Notes: generated from the letters alone by a model not told the origin. A stretch of 64,000 nt of DNA from Solanum dulcamara (GCF_947179165.1 NC_077247.1:44436935-44500934), one strand, 5' to 3'. Counted from the stretch's first letter, positions 1 through 11,762 are shown. Program-made: numbers and translations.

Positions 1-1073
1 TACACTCTCTTTCATTTAAAAATACTTATCACATTATACTCCGCATGGACAAAATATTTCATCTTAATAAAAATTAAAATAGAATTAGTTAAAATTAAGA
101 CTAAAATATTACTATCTCCCGCCAAAAAAAATATATAAATATTTTTCTCACCCCAATCCACCACTTTCTCTCAAAATACCCCCCACCCCCAATTTTTAAG
201 TTTTATTTTTATTTATTAAATTTCTTTTATAAAAAAAAATTAAAAAAATTCTTACTTCATCTCCCCCCTCCCCCCTCCTCAAAAAATAATTTATATATTT
301 TTATTTATTTATTTTTTAAAAAACTCTACCCCGCCCTACCTAACTCTCCACTTTCAATTTTTTTCTCGTTTTGGGTTATATATATAGGGGGGGGGGGGGG
401 GGGTTGGAAAGTATTTTTTACCTGCTTCAAGACTTTTCTTAAAATAAAATTTTTATTTCTGTTATATTCGGTACGCAAGTAGAAAAAAATATTTCCCTAA
501 AAATATATGTACATATCTAACACAAATATAAAAAAATATAAATTAAGAGAGGAGGGTTAGATGGAGTGGATATAATTTTTTTAAAAAAATAAAATAATAA
601 TAACATTTTTTAAGGAGTGAGGGGAGGGGGGAGAAGTATGAATTTTTTAAAAGTATTTTATAAAAGAAATTTAAAATAATTTAAAAAATAAAAGGACGGG
701 GATTGTTGGGGGGAGAGGTGGTGGAGTGCGTGAGTAAAATATTTTAAATTTATTTTTAAAAAAATATTTCTTTTTTAAAAAAGTAATTTCTTTTATAAAA
801 AAATAATTTCTTTTTTGGGATAAAAATACTTTAATATTTAACTTTTAACTAATATTAATAATTTATCTAATTTTTGTCAATATGAAATATTTTATCCATT
901 GTGGAATGCCATGTAACAAGGATTTTTCAAAAAATAGAGAGAATGTATTACACACACCACTAAAGTATGTTTCTCAAACTAATAAGTGATAGTTTAGATA
1001 TGAAATTCACACTTTCAATAGTTTAGATATAAAACTCAAAAAACGAAGATAGTTTAGATTTTTTTTTACTCTT
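1..1073. mobile_element. Long-inverted-repeat (foldback) DNA element, left end outside window
   Basis: The segments at about 1-358 and 541-1073 are inverted copies of each other: the stretch around 40-110, read on the other strand, matches 840-900, and the C-rich arm at 165-350 mirrors the G-rich arm at 605-725. A spacer of about 180 bp (359-540) holds a run of G. The right terminus is about 1073, by comparison with the related element at 17,850-19,245, so the outermost ~100 bp of the left arm lie before base 1. There is no coding capacity, so the element is non-autonomous. Superfamily is not assigned because no clear target-site duplication can be read. Confidence 0.75.
387..403. repeat. Homopolymer run of 17 G
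   Basis: Seventeen consecutive G follow a short TA run in the spacer of the foldback element. It is prone to length error in sequencing and could form G-quadruplex structure. Confidence 0.9.
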
Positions 1074-2249
1074 ATCTCTAAATTTAATTGACATAAAAGT
1101 AATTAATCTTCATAAGGTATATATACATGCAAAAATAAATTGTAAGGTGGGAAAATATTCTCGAATTATGAGGTCACATCTCAGCAACAGTGACATATAA
1201 ATCTTAGGATCACACTTATGGTTGCTTAATTATTAATCTACTAGTACTTTTAAGATAAGGTTCTAAAAGTTGGCGAGTCAGAGTTAAAACTTTGTTAAAC
1301 ATCAATCAATATAGAAAAATTTGGTCTACCTGAATTTGCTCAAATTATCAGTTTTAAATTTGAATTAAAAATAAATTGCGATCAATATAAAATTTGATTT
1401 TTAAGAATAAAATTAATGACCAACTCATTTAAAGACACTAATCCGTTTGAAGGGGGAAATGCAAATAATTCTTTACATATTTTAATGGCAGCAACACAAG
1501 TGATCCAATACTTAGAGAAGAATAAATGAGTAATCTTCTTGTGTAAAAGTAAAACAACAAATTAAAATATGTAAAGAATTAGTATATCCTCTATTTGTGG
1601 TCTAGTAGACATATATATATACACACACAAATTTACCCTACCATACATAAGACAAAAAAAAGTAGTTTAATTTTGGCCTCTTAAAAGGAACAAACTGGTC
1701 CACCTATTAAATAATGATATGGAAAGTGAAAATGAATTGAGATCATAAGGGTATATAAGAGATTGCCTAATAAAAATGAGAAAAGCAAAAGAACTTTAGA
1801 AATCCCAACAAATATGTAAAGAGAAATTGTAACTTTGAAAATAGACATGCAAAAATTTAATTCTGATATTCACAACCAATAATGGACAGAGGATATGCAA
1901 CACAGTTTTCATGTATTCTCAAAATGTGATATATATAATTGTGACAACTAAGTAAAAATAATTTCAAAATTCACTCAGAAATATAAATGAAGTTATAAAG
2001 ATAATGTCTAGTAGTAATTGAAACAAATAATATAAAGGTAAAAGTTAAAATCGTAGTAAGAAAAATTTCTTCCACATACAAGTGCGGGATAAATATTTTT
2101 CCTTTTGATAAAAAATATTTCAAAAATTGTATTTTTAATATCAAGTACCAAAAAGTAACTTTTCTTGAAAATAATAATTATTTTTTTTCTGTAAGCTTAT
2201 GCCAAGCAAACTTAGATCTGAAATACAAAGCGTTTCGGATTGTCTTTTT
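1074..2249. other. AT-rich intergenic DNA
   Basis: No reading frame, RNA gene or recognisable repeat is supported here. The stretch has many poly-A/T runs and short TA or CA runs such as the one near 1610-1630. Confidence 0.6.
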
Positions 2250-2420
2250 TGATTTTCCATCCGATGTTCGAAGTTCGTAGAGTCTCGATTAAATTCGAAT
2301 CATTTGGAGGTGGCACTCCCAACAGAATTTTTTCATATCCAAGACTCAAACCCGAGAATTCTGATTAAGGATAAAGCAGTCTCATCATTGCTCCACAACT
2401 CACGTTCGTAGCGTTTCTTA
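2250..2420 (-). repeat. Au-like SINE, reverse orientation, degraded
   Basis: Read on the minus strand, this starts near 2420, carries a tRNA-like box B (GGGTTTGAGTC, near 2350) followed by the family's GGGAGTGCC-like and CGAATTTAATCG-like segments, and ends in an A-rich tail. The same order of blocks is present at 25,335-25,515 and, more decayed, at 2725-2870. Au SINEs are tRNA-derived and widespread in angiosperms. The assignment rests on remembered block order. Confidence 0.6.
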
Positions 2421-2724
2421 TTGTCAATTTCAAGAGATATAAATAATGGCAGTCCTTATCTTTTATTTTCTTTTTTCTTTTTTCTATTTTTATATTGTTC
2501 AATCCGTTTTAATCTTGTCAGTAGTTGCCGTTGACTACACCAACATAACCGATAGAAAAGTTGTTTCTCCTTCTCAATTTATTTAACATATTTTAATTTG
2601 ACACAAAAATTATAAAATTATAAAATAATTAAATTTTATAATCTTAAATTAAAGATATGTTATATATATTAAAATATTTTTTAATTTTATAATCTTAAAT
2701 ATATCAAGATTCTTCTTTTTTAAA

Positions 2725-2870
2725 AAAAAATTCCACCCAGTGGAGCCTGTGGAGATTCGACTAAACTCGAATCGTGCACTTAAAAACCCATTAAAAATGA
2801 CACTCTCAACAAAATTTTCTCTATATGCGGAGATCGAACCCAAAACATCTGATTAAGAATGGGCGTCGAG
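2725..2870 (-). repeat. Second Au-like SINE copy, reverse orientation
   Basis: The minus strand carries GGGTTCGATCTCC (box B-like, near 2830) and then CGAGTTTAGTCG near 2765, in the same order and spacing as the copy 450 bp to the left. A T-rich stretch at 2712-2730 would be the A tail. The two copies differ at many sites, so they are independent insertions and not a recent tandem duplication. Confidence 0.55.
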
Positions 2871-3819
2871 GGATTCGGCGAAGAAAAGGATATTTGTTGA
2901 GATAACTACCACGTGCATCACATGTGAGAACTAGTGGCTGTAGGTTCCATTGAGTTAGGCTAAGTTTGGGTGAAATTAGGCAAAATCCACTCCATTTGTT
3001 TCCTAAGCTACAATTTAATTAGCTTACTTGAAAGGACATTCATTCATTTCTTAAGTATTATTTCCGCCATTCATTTCTTCAGTATTATTTTTGTTTTGAT
3101 TTATGTGATATTTTTTATTATTATTATTATTAACTTGTCTTCACAAGAATAACATATTTAATGTGTTTGGAAGTAAATCTGTTGAGTTCGTCTCTTACCA
3201 ATAGTAGAATGGATATTTGGTTTTCTTATATAAATGATCTTTAGTGAGATCTCAACTCATTTGTTAATTTTTAAGATTGAATTATATTAGAGTTGGAATT
3301 TATTTTATATTGGCTTACAAAAGCCTGATTTCAAACAAAGTGTTTGGCATATTACCCATGCAATTAAATTTCCGACATTTTAATAAATTTGGTCTATCAC
3401 TCCCAAACTCTAGATTCGTATGTCTGAGTTTTAATGATTTCTCCGTTTCGTGTCATTCAAAGTATTCATTTTTCATAGTATTTAAATTTAATTTATTCGA
3501 AATAAACAAGATCTAAAAAGAAATTTACGAAAATTTGCAATACAATAACTAAAATCATGATGAGTGAAACGAGCATTACATATGTTGATACCCCACATAG
3601 CAATCATTGTCATAAAATGGGGCAAAACTTTTGGATTAAAAAAAAAAAAGAGTAGGAGATAAGCAGAGGAGGAGTCGATGTTGTTTGAAGTTTGCCTAAA
3701 AGGAATATAGTTTAAATAATATGGTAAAAATTGGCTATTAGATGCAATTTTTACCTCCTCTCCATTTTACTCAAAATGACATACTTTCAAATAATTACGT
3801 ATTTTATTATTAATTAAGA
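2871..3819. other. Intergenic DNA without supported features
   Basis: Open frames of 60-79 codons occur here by chance in AT-rich sequence; they show no domain, signal or codon pattern of a gene. There is a poly-A run near 3640. Confidence 0.6.
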
Positions 3820-4170
3820 GTTTTCTATCATATATTGAGAAAAATACACTTAGATACATGTATTTTTGCTACTAGATACACTAAATTAGAGAGGGAGGTG
3901 AGCGCGGTGAGGAGGGATGCGAGCGAAATAGTCATGTATCTCATGTATCTGTATGTATTTGGTGTCATTCACATCTATCTGAGATATCAGATACATAGAA
4001 GAGTGGCGAGCGATATGGAGGGAGGCGAGCGAGATTGTCCACGTATCTCATATACATGCGAATCCGCTTAAATACAGTATATGTAGAATAAATCAGACCT
4101 AATTTTGACCCACTTATTTCGAAATATATGTATCTAGACGTATCTGGATGTACTAAAATCTGGTAAGTTG
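3820..4170. repeat. Interspersed repeat with purine-rich GGCGAGCGAGA motif
   Basis: The stretch has alternating TACATGTAT/GATACA-like words and two GA-rich blocks containing GGCGAGCGA-type motifs (about 3890-3930 and 4005-4035). A diverged second copy with the same order of blocks is at 16,250-16,670. Similar repeats are common in Solanaceae DNA, but I cannot name the family. The open frames inside it are a by-product of the repeat, not genes. Confidence 0.6.
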
Positions 4171-6372
4171 CATAATAATATAAACTAGATTGTATTTAAG
4201 TAATTAGCTTCTAAACTAGTAGAATTTTCGTAAGTTTCTTGATTTTGAGAAATCTATTTTAAATAACTTATGGAGAATCTTTTATTGGGATTTTATTTTT
4301 TCAAAAAAAAAAATGTCTATCCACTAGTTGCCCTCCCCTAGCTATCACCTATATATCATATTGGCATAATCTTCATTGAACTTTGTACTTCAATTTGGTA
4401 GGACCTACTCAAGATCCTTGTGAGAGACACCCCCACACCTTGGGAGTCTTTTATTGTCCTTCAATCTCCCTCTCTAATAGGAAAAACAGTTTAGTATTAA
4501 TTACTAGTACTAAACTTAAAAAAATACTATAGTAATAATTATTAACCGTTTTTCATGCTAGAAAAAGGCTCGAGTAGTCCCCAAAATGATAAGTTTGATC
4601 CTTTTCCTGAAGTTTCAAGAAAGCCAATTTATGTACAAATTGGATGTATAAACTATAAAGCAACTTTTGAGAACCCAAAAAGAATGTCAAGTCTTAGAGA
4701 TAACTTATTTAAATCAACATTTAAATTAATCACTTGTAGACCCAGGCCTAGCATATAGTATGAGATGATAAAATAGAATATGAATTTTTATGTATTCTTT
4801 TTGTGAAAGTCAAAATCTATTCCTATTTTAAGATCTCCTACCAATTATTTGGAGTTCAGACAACAACAACAAAGGACAAAAAGAATAAGAAACAAAATGC
4901 AAATTTATAAACTTGAAAAAAAGTCTCTTTCCACTTTTCTTTTATTAAATTTGTTTGTTTATTGTTTTTTCAACTTTCTGGATTGGGTCTTTTTGCCCTA
5001 TTTAGCTAATTAGGATCATACTACATACTCAATTTAACAAAATTGTTGTATAAAGTATTATATTTAAGTCAAAAAGTGATGCATGAATCATGATAAAAGT
5101 TTGATTTCCTATTAATTAAGGGAGTCACCATATTCTTGTGATTATTTAACCCCAAAATACATACTTTTTTAGGAAATATCTAACAACTTGCGTCTATCTC
5201 CTGTAAGCATCGTGAAAATCTGAAAACCAAACACAAAAAAGAACTCGTGAAGTAAAGATAACCACACGGGCCAAAAACGGGATGCTGCATGCCGTGGTCC
5301 TCAGCAAAAGGTGGTCCTACATATTTTTTCCCTTTAATCATTCTATCCGTTTTTGAAGTCCGTCTGACTAATTCAAATTTGTATTATGGTGTGTAGACTT
5401 ATTTATTGACAGGGGCGGAGGCCAACTTTAACATATATATATATGAGTTTGATATAACTAAATAATTTTGACTCAAAATTTATAGTTGTATTTGAAAATA
5501 TTAAATACACTTACTAGAATACATATATGAACACTTGAGGTCGTTGTCTAAGAATTTAGAATGGATAAAGTTAAAATTCTAGAATTGCCTATATATGCTC
5601 ACAATAAGGAGGGGTTATACCGCTCAAGAAGTTCTATGTTCCTAAAATTTGAAGCTCAGATCTTTGATTATCTTTGGCTTGACCATAGATTTTGTACTTG
5701 AATCTTTGAAATTTTGAGTTTTTAAAATTTGTGGTTTTTGGAATTTGAAAATCGTGTTTGGACGTGTATTTTACTTGAATGTCTTTTGAAGTTTTGTGAG
5801 TGCAAGTCCTAAAAACCCAAAAAAAATAAAAAAGACCTTGAAAATATTTGAAGATCAGAATATCATAATCTAATAAAATTTCATGTCCAAACAGATATTT
5901 GAAAATATATTTTTTAAAAATTGATGCCAAAATTTATGATCAAATACTAGCTAAGAATGAAGGTATCTTAACCATTTCACCGCAGCTCCTCGCAGGTAAA
6001 GATGTTCCTAGATATACCTTCTATGAGACTTTCCAATAATTTTCTCTACATCTACCATCTTCATGGTCTTGTGGTCCTTGACTAGAAAAATGCTTAACAA
6101 AATCAAAATGTTTTGGTAGAGAATCTAGCTGGGAATAATATTTTTGACCATTTTAGGGGTTCCAGTTTGAAACTTCGTTAGAATTTTCTCTTTTGTTCAA
6201 ACCGTCATCTTAGGAAACTATTTAACCATAAACTCTATTAGTTACGACTTTCTAATCATCTAAATGACATGTTAATTAATTGGTTAATTATCAGTATTTT
6301 GAGCTCACAATATTGATGATTAGTTAAGAATTTTTAAAATAAAAAAATATATCAGTTTTTCGTGGTTGGAAA
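4171..6372. other. Intergenic DNA, mostly unassigned
   Basis: No gene is supported. A 67-codon open frame at 4555-4758 has no recognisable motif. A higher-complexity stretch at about 5245-5330 and a GGGGCGGAGGCC-like repeat edge near 5412 look like fragments of unidentified repeats. Confidence 0.5.
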
Positions 6373-7243
6373 TGTTGGGTTTAATTGATAGTTTGAATGG
6401 AAAATTGAGCGAAAAAGAAGTGGAGAGAAAAATGATTTGTTCTCTCTTGCTTTATTAAATAAGCTTTGGTTCCACATAGATGATGGAAAGGAAAAATCTC
6501 CTACTTAAAAGTAGAAGCACTCCTTCATGTTGCTAAAGGGTCAAGAAGAGGGTCTCCCCTTGCGCCGTCGTCGTCGCTCGCTCGGCTTCGGCTTCGGATT
6601 TGGTCAATTGATTTGATTGATAATCTTTTTGGACCAAATTTCCTTTAAATTTTAATTAATTAATATTATTTATTTAATTAATTAATTAAGTAAAAAAATC
6701 CTGATCCGTGACCCGCAACCCATTTCTTTCCTGAATTAATTTAAAAAAATATTTCCCTCCGTTTTTCCAACGGATTTTTGAAAGGTTGCAACCTTGTCTG
6801 AAAAGTTGCAAATCTTTTTCTCAACAGTCAAACATTTTTCCAACATGTGCCTTTTCTTAAAAGATGTAAATAGTCTATATATATCTGTTAATCCTCAGAA
6901 TGTTCCATACGAAATTTCTGAAATAACATCTTCTTCTGCTTCTTTCTGCACTTCCTAAAACTCGTGTGATATACAACCATCAAGTAGTTCGCAGTCACCA
7001 TAATTTGCTGTACCGCTATTCTGGTGAGTAAATCGTTCTATCCTGGGAGAAAAGATTCCAAAACCTTTGGTACATTGAGGGGAATAATTTCCTTAAGCAC
7101 ACACTGTGCATTCAGTGGGCTGGGTTTCTTATTCTTACATAATTTTACCAAACACTGTTCTTATTTTCTGTTCTGGTTCTATCTTTTATTTCAGAATTTA
7201 TTGTTGGTGTTTCATCATTTGTTTTCAATACAGTTTACTAACA
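6373..7243 (+). mobile_element. Solo LTR of the Copia family at 19,340-25,334
   Basis: The stretch begins TGTTGGGTTTAATTGATAG and ends TTTACTAACA, the same termini as the 3' LTR at 24,624-25,334, and aligns with it along its length (for example the AAAGTAGAAGCACTCC and CATTCAGTGGGCT words). No internal retrotransposon sequence follows, so it is a solo LTR left by LTR-LTR recombination. The flanking five bases, GGAAA and TGAAA, would be a target-site duplication with one mismatch. At 871 bp it is longer than the 3' LTR (711 bp): it has an extra AT-rich block near 6650-6770 and another near 6815-6880 which the other copies lack. Frames inside it are not genes. Confidence 0.8.
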
Positions 7244-7592
7244 TGAAAGGTCCCCATTCAGATTATCAGAAGCTATTATGACGCTCAACTTGTTTGTACC
7301 AGTAAGACAGAAATACAGAACTCACGAGCCATTGCTCTGCCTCATTATTAGATTATTTCATTATTCTAACTTCCCATCTGTTTCATTGAAAGAGAAATCA
7401 ATGGAGAAATATATTTTTAAGGAGTCCACTCTCATGAAAAATGGATGGGTGATCTCTTGAACAATCCTCCGTTATTAGTTAGCTTTTGAAATTGAGTTAG
7501 GCTTTAAAATTTATTTTTTTAATTTACATGATATCAAAGCAAGATTCATCTCAGTTCTTGTTTATTGACATTGGACCTCATATTAAAATTGT

Positions 7593-7862
7593 AGCCTGTT
7601 TGAATGGAATTATTTTAAGTAACTTATAAATTAAAAACTGCTTATAAGTTTAAAAAAAATAAGTAGGTATAGTCCAACTTATTTTTTTTGACTTATAAGT
7701 TGAAAACAACTTATAAGCTGGTTAAAATAAATTCATCCAAACAAATTTATTTATTTATTGAAACTTATTTTAAGCATAAATATGACTTTAAATTAGGCAG
7801 TCAAATACTCAAAAAATTAAAAACAGCTTATAAGTAACTTATAAACCAATCTAAACGGGGTC
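7593..7862. mobile_element. MITE with GTTTGAATGG / GTTTAGATTGG terminal inverted repeats
   Basis: The left end AGCCTGTTTGAATGG and the right end CCAATCTAAACGGGGTCT are imperfect inverted repeats. The interior repeats the word CTTATAAGT in both orientations, so the whole stretch can fold on itself. This resembles the larger element at 28,503-29,388 in its ends and its ACTTATAA words. Length is about 270 bp and there is no coding capacity. Confidence 0.65.
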
Positions 7863-9366
7863 TAAATGTCCATGAGTTAGGCCCTAAAATACTAGTACTC
7901 AATCATTGAGTACGATACAAAGGTACTTTTTTGCACTCATTAATCCACTTCAAGTGTGAAATCGACCCTGCCTTTTAATTACCTGTACAATTCCGCAATA
8001 GAAAAGGTTCGAATCAAAATAACAATAATTCAGCTGGAAGCATTGTCACGCTTACATTAGCTCACACGAGCGAAAATAGAATTTTAATTACAGGTTTGAC
8101 ATAACCTAATATGTAGTAGCTTTATTCAAAATTATGTATTTTATGTTAATATTTATATTATATGTATAAATAATTTAATCAAAATTTAATTAGCTATATT
8201 ATATTTTTAAAAATTTAAAATTTTGAATTTGTGTCTGCTCCCGCGGTGGAGGGCAAGGACCAAGTTGATGAAAGATTAGATTCAACCAATTGCCTTCTTT
8301 CATCTATTATTGTATGCAGCCAATAAGGGCAGCCACAGGCTAGTGCTACTGATCTGGGTTTTCTTACGGTGTCAGTTGATGTGAAGAGCCACTTTCATGG
8401 TCCACCCACTAGCTCTGCCCCTGCCTAGCTAACTTTAGGCCATGCCTTATTCGGATTCAATTAGGAAGTTTACTATGGGAAAAGCGATCTCTATAATAAA
8501 GACAGAAATAAATACTTTATTTTTAGGACTCAAATTCTAAATATTTAATTGAGATTGGAAAGTTACATACTTGTGCTACAATCTTTTGTGGTATCTCTAT
8601 ATCTTTAAGATAGAATGTTGAACACATTTAGATTTGACACAAAGATAAAAAGTTTTAGCTCAAATAATTACGTGAATATTTTTACATGATGAAAATAAAT
8701 TCGTAATTATATTATCACTAAAGAAAATTTTAAACATAATGAAAATGAGTGTTTCTTTTTGTTTCTTTCTTTAATTTAGGTAAGACAAAGAATGAATATT
8801 CTTGGGGCTAAGTTTAGTCATCCTCTATAATGCAGCCATACCTATGGGGTGTGGTCCTTTGGCTTAACCAATGGACACTAATTACAACTATTTAAGTACA
8901 AATGATTGGAAGTGGGACCATTGTTCATTTAAATGTATTTTATTAATAAAAAAAGCCACTGCTAACATACATTTGGTCATGCATTAAATTGAATTAGAGT
9001 ATGTGAAAAATATTATGCATTCTTATATATTCCCCTTCGGAAAATTTCATTCCTTAAGTATTCATTATGGTTAGATTTTCTTTGACAGGAAAAAAAAAAG
9101 ATTCAATTATTTTGGTGAAGGAAGGGGGTGGGGGTGGGGGGAGGGGGGATTGCACACAACCCATGTGTTTGACATCCAATAAGATGAAACACGTGCCAGA
9201 TGTTCCCCCTCATGTGTTGGTCTTCTTTTATGATTTGATTTCAATTAGTGCAAGTAAGGGTCCATATATATAATGTGACATTAATTAATTACCTTTTATA
9301 CAATGTGATTCTGCTTCTTCAGTTTCATTTTATTTGGCTCATTTAATTTAATAGAGTTATTTAATA
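7863..9366. other. Intergenic DNA; one more complex block near 8230-8440
   Basis: Positions 8230-8440 have near-normal base composition and could be a remnant of a gene or element, but no frame of useful length or known motif is visible. The rest is AT-rich with no supported feature apart from the G-quadruplex motif listed separately. Confidence 0.45.
9124..9148 (+). other. Canonical G-quadruplex motif
   Basis: Four G runs of 5, 5, 6 and 6 bases are separated by single T or A bases. That fits the G3+N1-7 rule with the shortest possible loops, so a very stable parallel G-quadruplex is expected on the plus strand. It stands alone in AT-rich DNA. Confidence 0.85.
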
Positions 9367-9651
9367 TTTTCTCCATCCCATATTAGATGACATTTTTAAT
9401 TTTACATAGTGATTAAAAAATTATTAATACATTGGAAAACTTTACTATTTTGTTCTTTATTTATATCAATGCAATATACATAAAGTATAGAAATAACTAG
9501 TATTGAAAATTGTTTAGATTCAAAAGGCCATATTAATTGTAGGGGTAAAATAGAAAAAATTTAATTAATTCTATCTTGATTTAGTAAGTGATCAAGTAAT
9601 ATGAGACAAACATTTTTAGTAAGATGTCCATTTAATATGAAATGGAGATAG
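9367..9651. mobile_element. Stowaway-type MITE, older copy
   Basis: Flanked by TA on both sides. The left end reads TTTTCTCCATCCCATATTA and the right end TAATATGAAATGGAGATAG, an imperfect inverted pair. The interior matches the copy at 62,833-63,215 (for example AATACATTGGAAA and the GTAGGGGTAAAATAGAAAAA block). It belongs to the Tc1/mariner-related Stowaway group and cannot move on its own. Confidence 0.8.
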
Positions 9652-9984
9652 TAATAAAAATAGTATTGAAACCAAATAACAATTTTCTCTTGATTTGCTA
9701 AACTGGACAATTAAAAAAGAATAATATATTTTTAATAAAAGGATCAAATAAAATGAAATGGATGGAATATAAATTTAGGCACAAATTAAAGTTTTTTTAA
9801 TTATGCAAAGGTGTTTGATTAGGTATGAATTAAAGAACAAAAGAAATTTTTTTTGAAATGTTTGATATAAAATAAGTTATAAATATTTATATGTGATTAT
9901 AAATTATTTCACTAAGATGGAAAATTTGAAATTAAATCGCATACTAAATATACAGAAATAAACATTATTTTCGGGCCTAAATTA

Positions 9985-10966
9985 AAAAAAGAAAAATAAT
10001 GTTCAAATATGTCATTGAACTTTAAAAAAAGTCTCATTTATGTCATCCGTTAAAAGTTTAGCTCATCTATGTCATTGACGTTTGAGAAAAGGTTCATCTA
10101 TGCCATTATTTTTTAACTCCGATTTTGTAAAACCACTCAAACAACTTTAACATTTTTCTATTGGAGTTTTGAATCAAATGTACACTTTTTTAGTTCTTCT
10201 TCAAGAACACCAACAACTCCAAATTTTCAACTTCTTTAATTTTTTTATGAAATCACCTCAAATTTCAATAGTAGCATCTTTCCGAGCTAGATATCAAAAT
10301 TCAATATTTTTTAAGCTCGAATTCAACCTAACCCAACAAAACACACTTACAATTTCTTCAAACTTTTAAAATTTTAATCTTCTTTAATGGTATAATTTTC
10401 TCCATGACTTCAATCACTTGAAATTTTGAACATAGACATAGTGAACTTTAGTATAGTATTTTTTGAGTCTATGTTCAAAATTTCAAGTAATTTGGAGTTG
10501 TAGCGAAAATTCTACCATTAAAGGAGTTGAAGTTTTGAAATTTTGAATGAATTTTAAGTGTGTCTTGTTAGATTAGGTTGAACTCAAACTCAAAAGATAT
10601 TGAATTTTGATATCTAACACGAAGAGATGCTACTATTGAAATTTAATGTAATTTCGTTTAAAATTGAAGAAGTTAAAAATTTGAAGTTCTTGATGTTCTT
10701 CATGTATTCTTAGTGTTCTTGAAGAAGAAGAAGAAGAAGAAGAAGAAGAAGAAGAAGCAAAAAGAGTACATTTGATTCAAAACTCCAATAAAAAAGTCTT
10801 AAAAGTTATTTGGATGATTTTGTAAAATCGTAGTTAAAAAATAATGGCATAGATGAGTTTTTTCTCAAACGGCAATAGCATAGATGAGTCAAACTTTTAA
10901 CGAATGACATAAATAAATCTTTTCTCAAAATTCGATTGCATATTTGAGTCTTTTTTCTTTAAAAAA
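9985..10966. mobile_element. ~980-bp foldback MITE (long palindrome)
   Basis: The left arm (about 9985-10,439) and right arm (about 10,467-10,966) are inverted copies over their whole length. GAACATAGACAT at the inner end of the left arm faces GTCTATGTTC of the right arm across a 25-30 bp loop, and the outer ends (TTCAAATATGTCATTG and GCATATTTGAGTC) also pair. The right arm is longer because of a GAA expansion. A transcript through it would form a long hairpin. The 66-codon open frame inside has no protein features and is not called. Confidence 0.85.
10721..10756 (+). repeat. (GAA)12 microsatellite
   Basis: Twelve uninterrupted GAA units lie in the right arm of the foldback. The matching site in the left arm has only a couple of units, so the expansion arose after the element formed. 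Confidence 0.9.
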
Positions 10967-11762
10967 ATGTTATATAAATCGAATCCGGGGGATCATATTA
11001 ATTATCTTTCCTAATTATAGGTTGTTGATTTGACTGTGCCTCGTACAAAAATCCAAGCAGATATTTAGGCAATGATGCTGAATTCCCCAAATATTCAAAT
11101 TATTGGTTATTGTCTAATTACCTTATCAAAATTAGGTATGGGTTATGCTTTTGTTTTGAGTACGTGGTCGTGGATGGCTGCGTACTAAGTTAGTTACCAT
11201 GTAAACTAATTAATTAAGACAATTGTTCACATTATTGCATATTCAACGCGTCTTAATTCCAATTAGAATTATCGTTTACGTGTGTATATATATATATAGC
11301 GGTTCTAATTATTTGAAATTAAACTCATTTCATTTCAACACTAATTAGTAGTAATTCGTAATCAACAACACAAACATTTAATTTCTTGAAATATGATGAT
11401 TCAATTACATGACCTAGATAGACATGTTTCGTTGAAAAGACTTATTCACATATGCTTGCACTTAACATCGTATCAGAGTCAAATCAAGTTCAATTCTTCG
11501 ATTTTCAATATGAAAATTCTATATTATATTGTTAAACGCTTCAGATGTCCAATTTTGAACATGCAGAAGAGTGTTAGTAGCCTCACATTGGATATGAATG
11601 AAATAGTTAGTCGACTGATATTATATTAGATAACCTTTACTTCATGCATTAACTTTTGAATTGAGTTAGTTTCGAGGTTCGTGTTCTATAATTATCACAA
11701 GATAATATTCAATAGTATGTTACATTATGTGACTTCAGATCAGGCACTATGTTTGCCAAGCA
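10967..11762. other. Intergenic DNA without supported features
   Basis: A 78-codon frame at 11,393-11,629 has no motif and is probably chance. A short TA run lies near 11,285-11,300. Confidence 0.55.

Noticed and set aside
3835..4071. 78-codon open frame
   Set aside because: It lies wholly inside an interspersed repeat; the purine-rich blocks create the open frame and there is no domain or start context.
7024..7460. 85- and 60-codon frames near 7 kb
   Set aside because: The first is within the solo LTR and starts with GTG; the second runs from the LTR end into flanking DNA. Neither has protein features.
8000..8020. tRNA-like box B (GGTTCGAATC)
   Set aside because: No box A or cloverleaf arms are found at the right distance, so it is not a tRNA gene.
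8230..8440. Possible microRNA precursor in the more complex block
   Set aside because: The complementary segments (GGACCAAGTTGATGAAAG and CTTTCATGGTCC) are short and badly placed, and no known mature miRNA is recognised.
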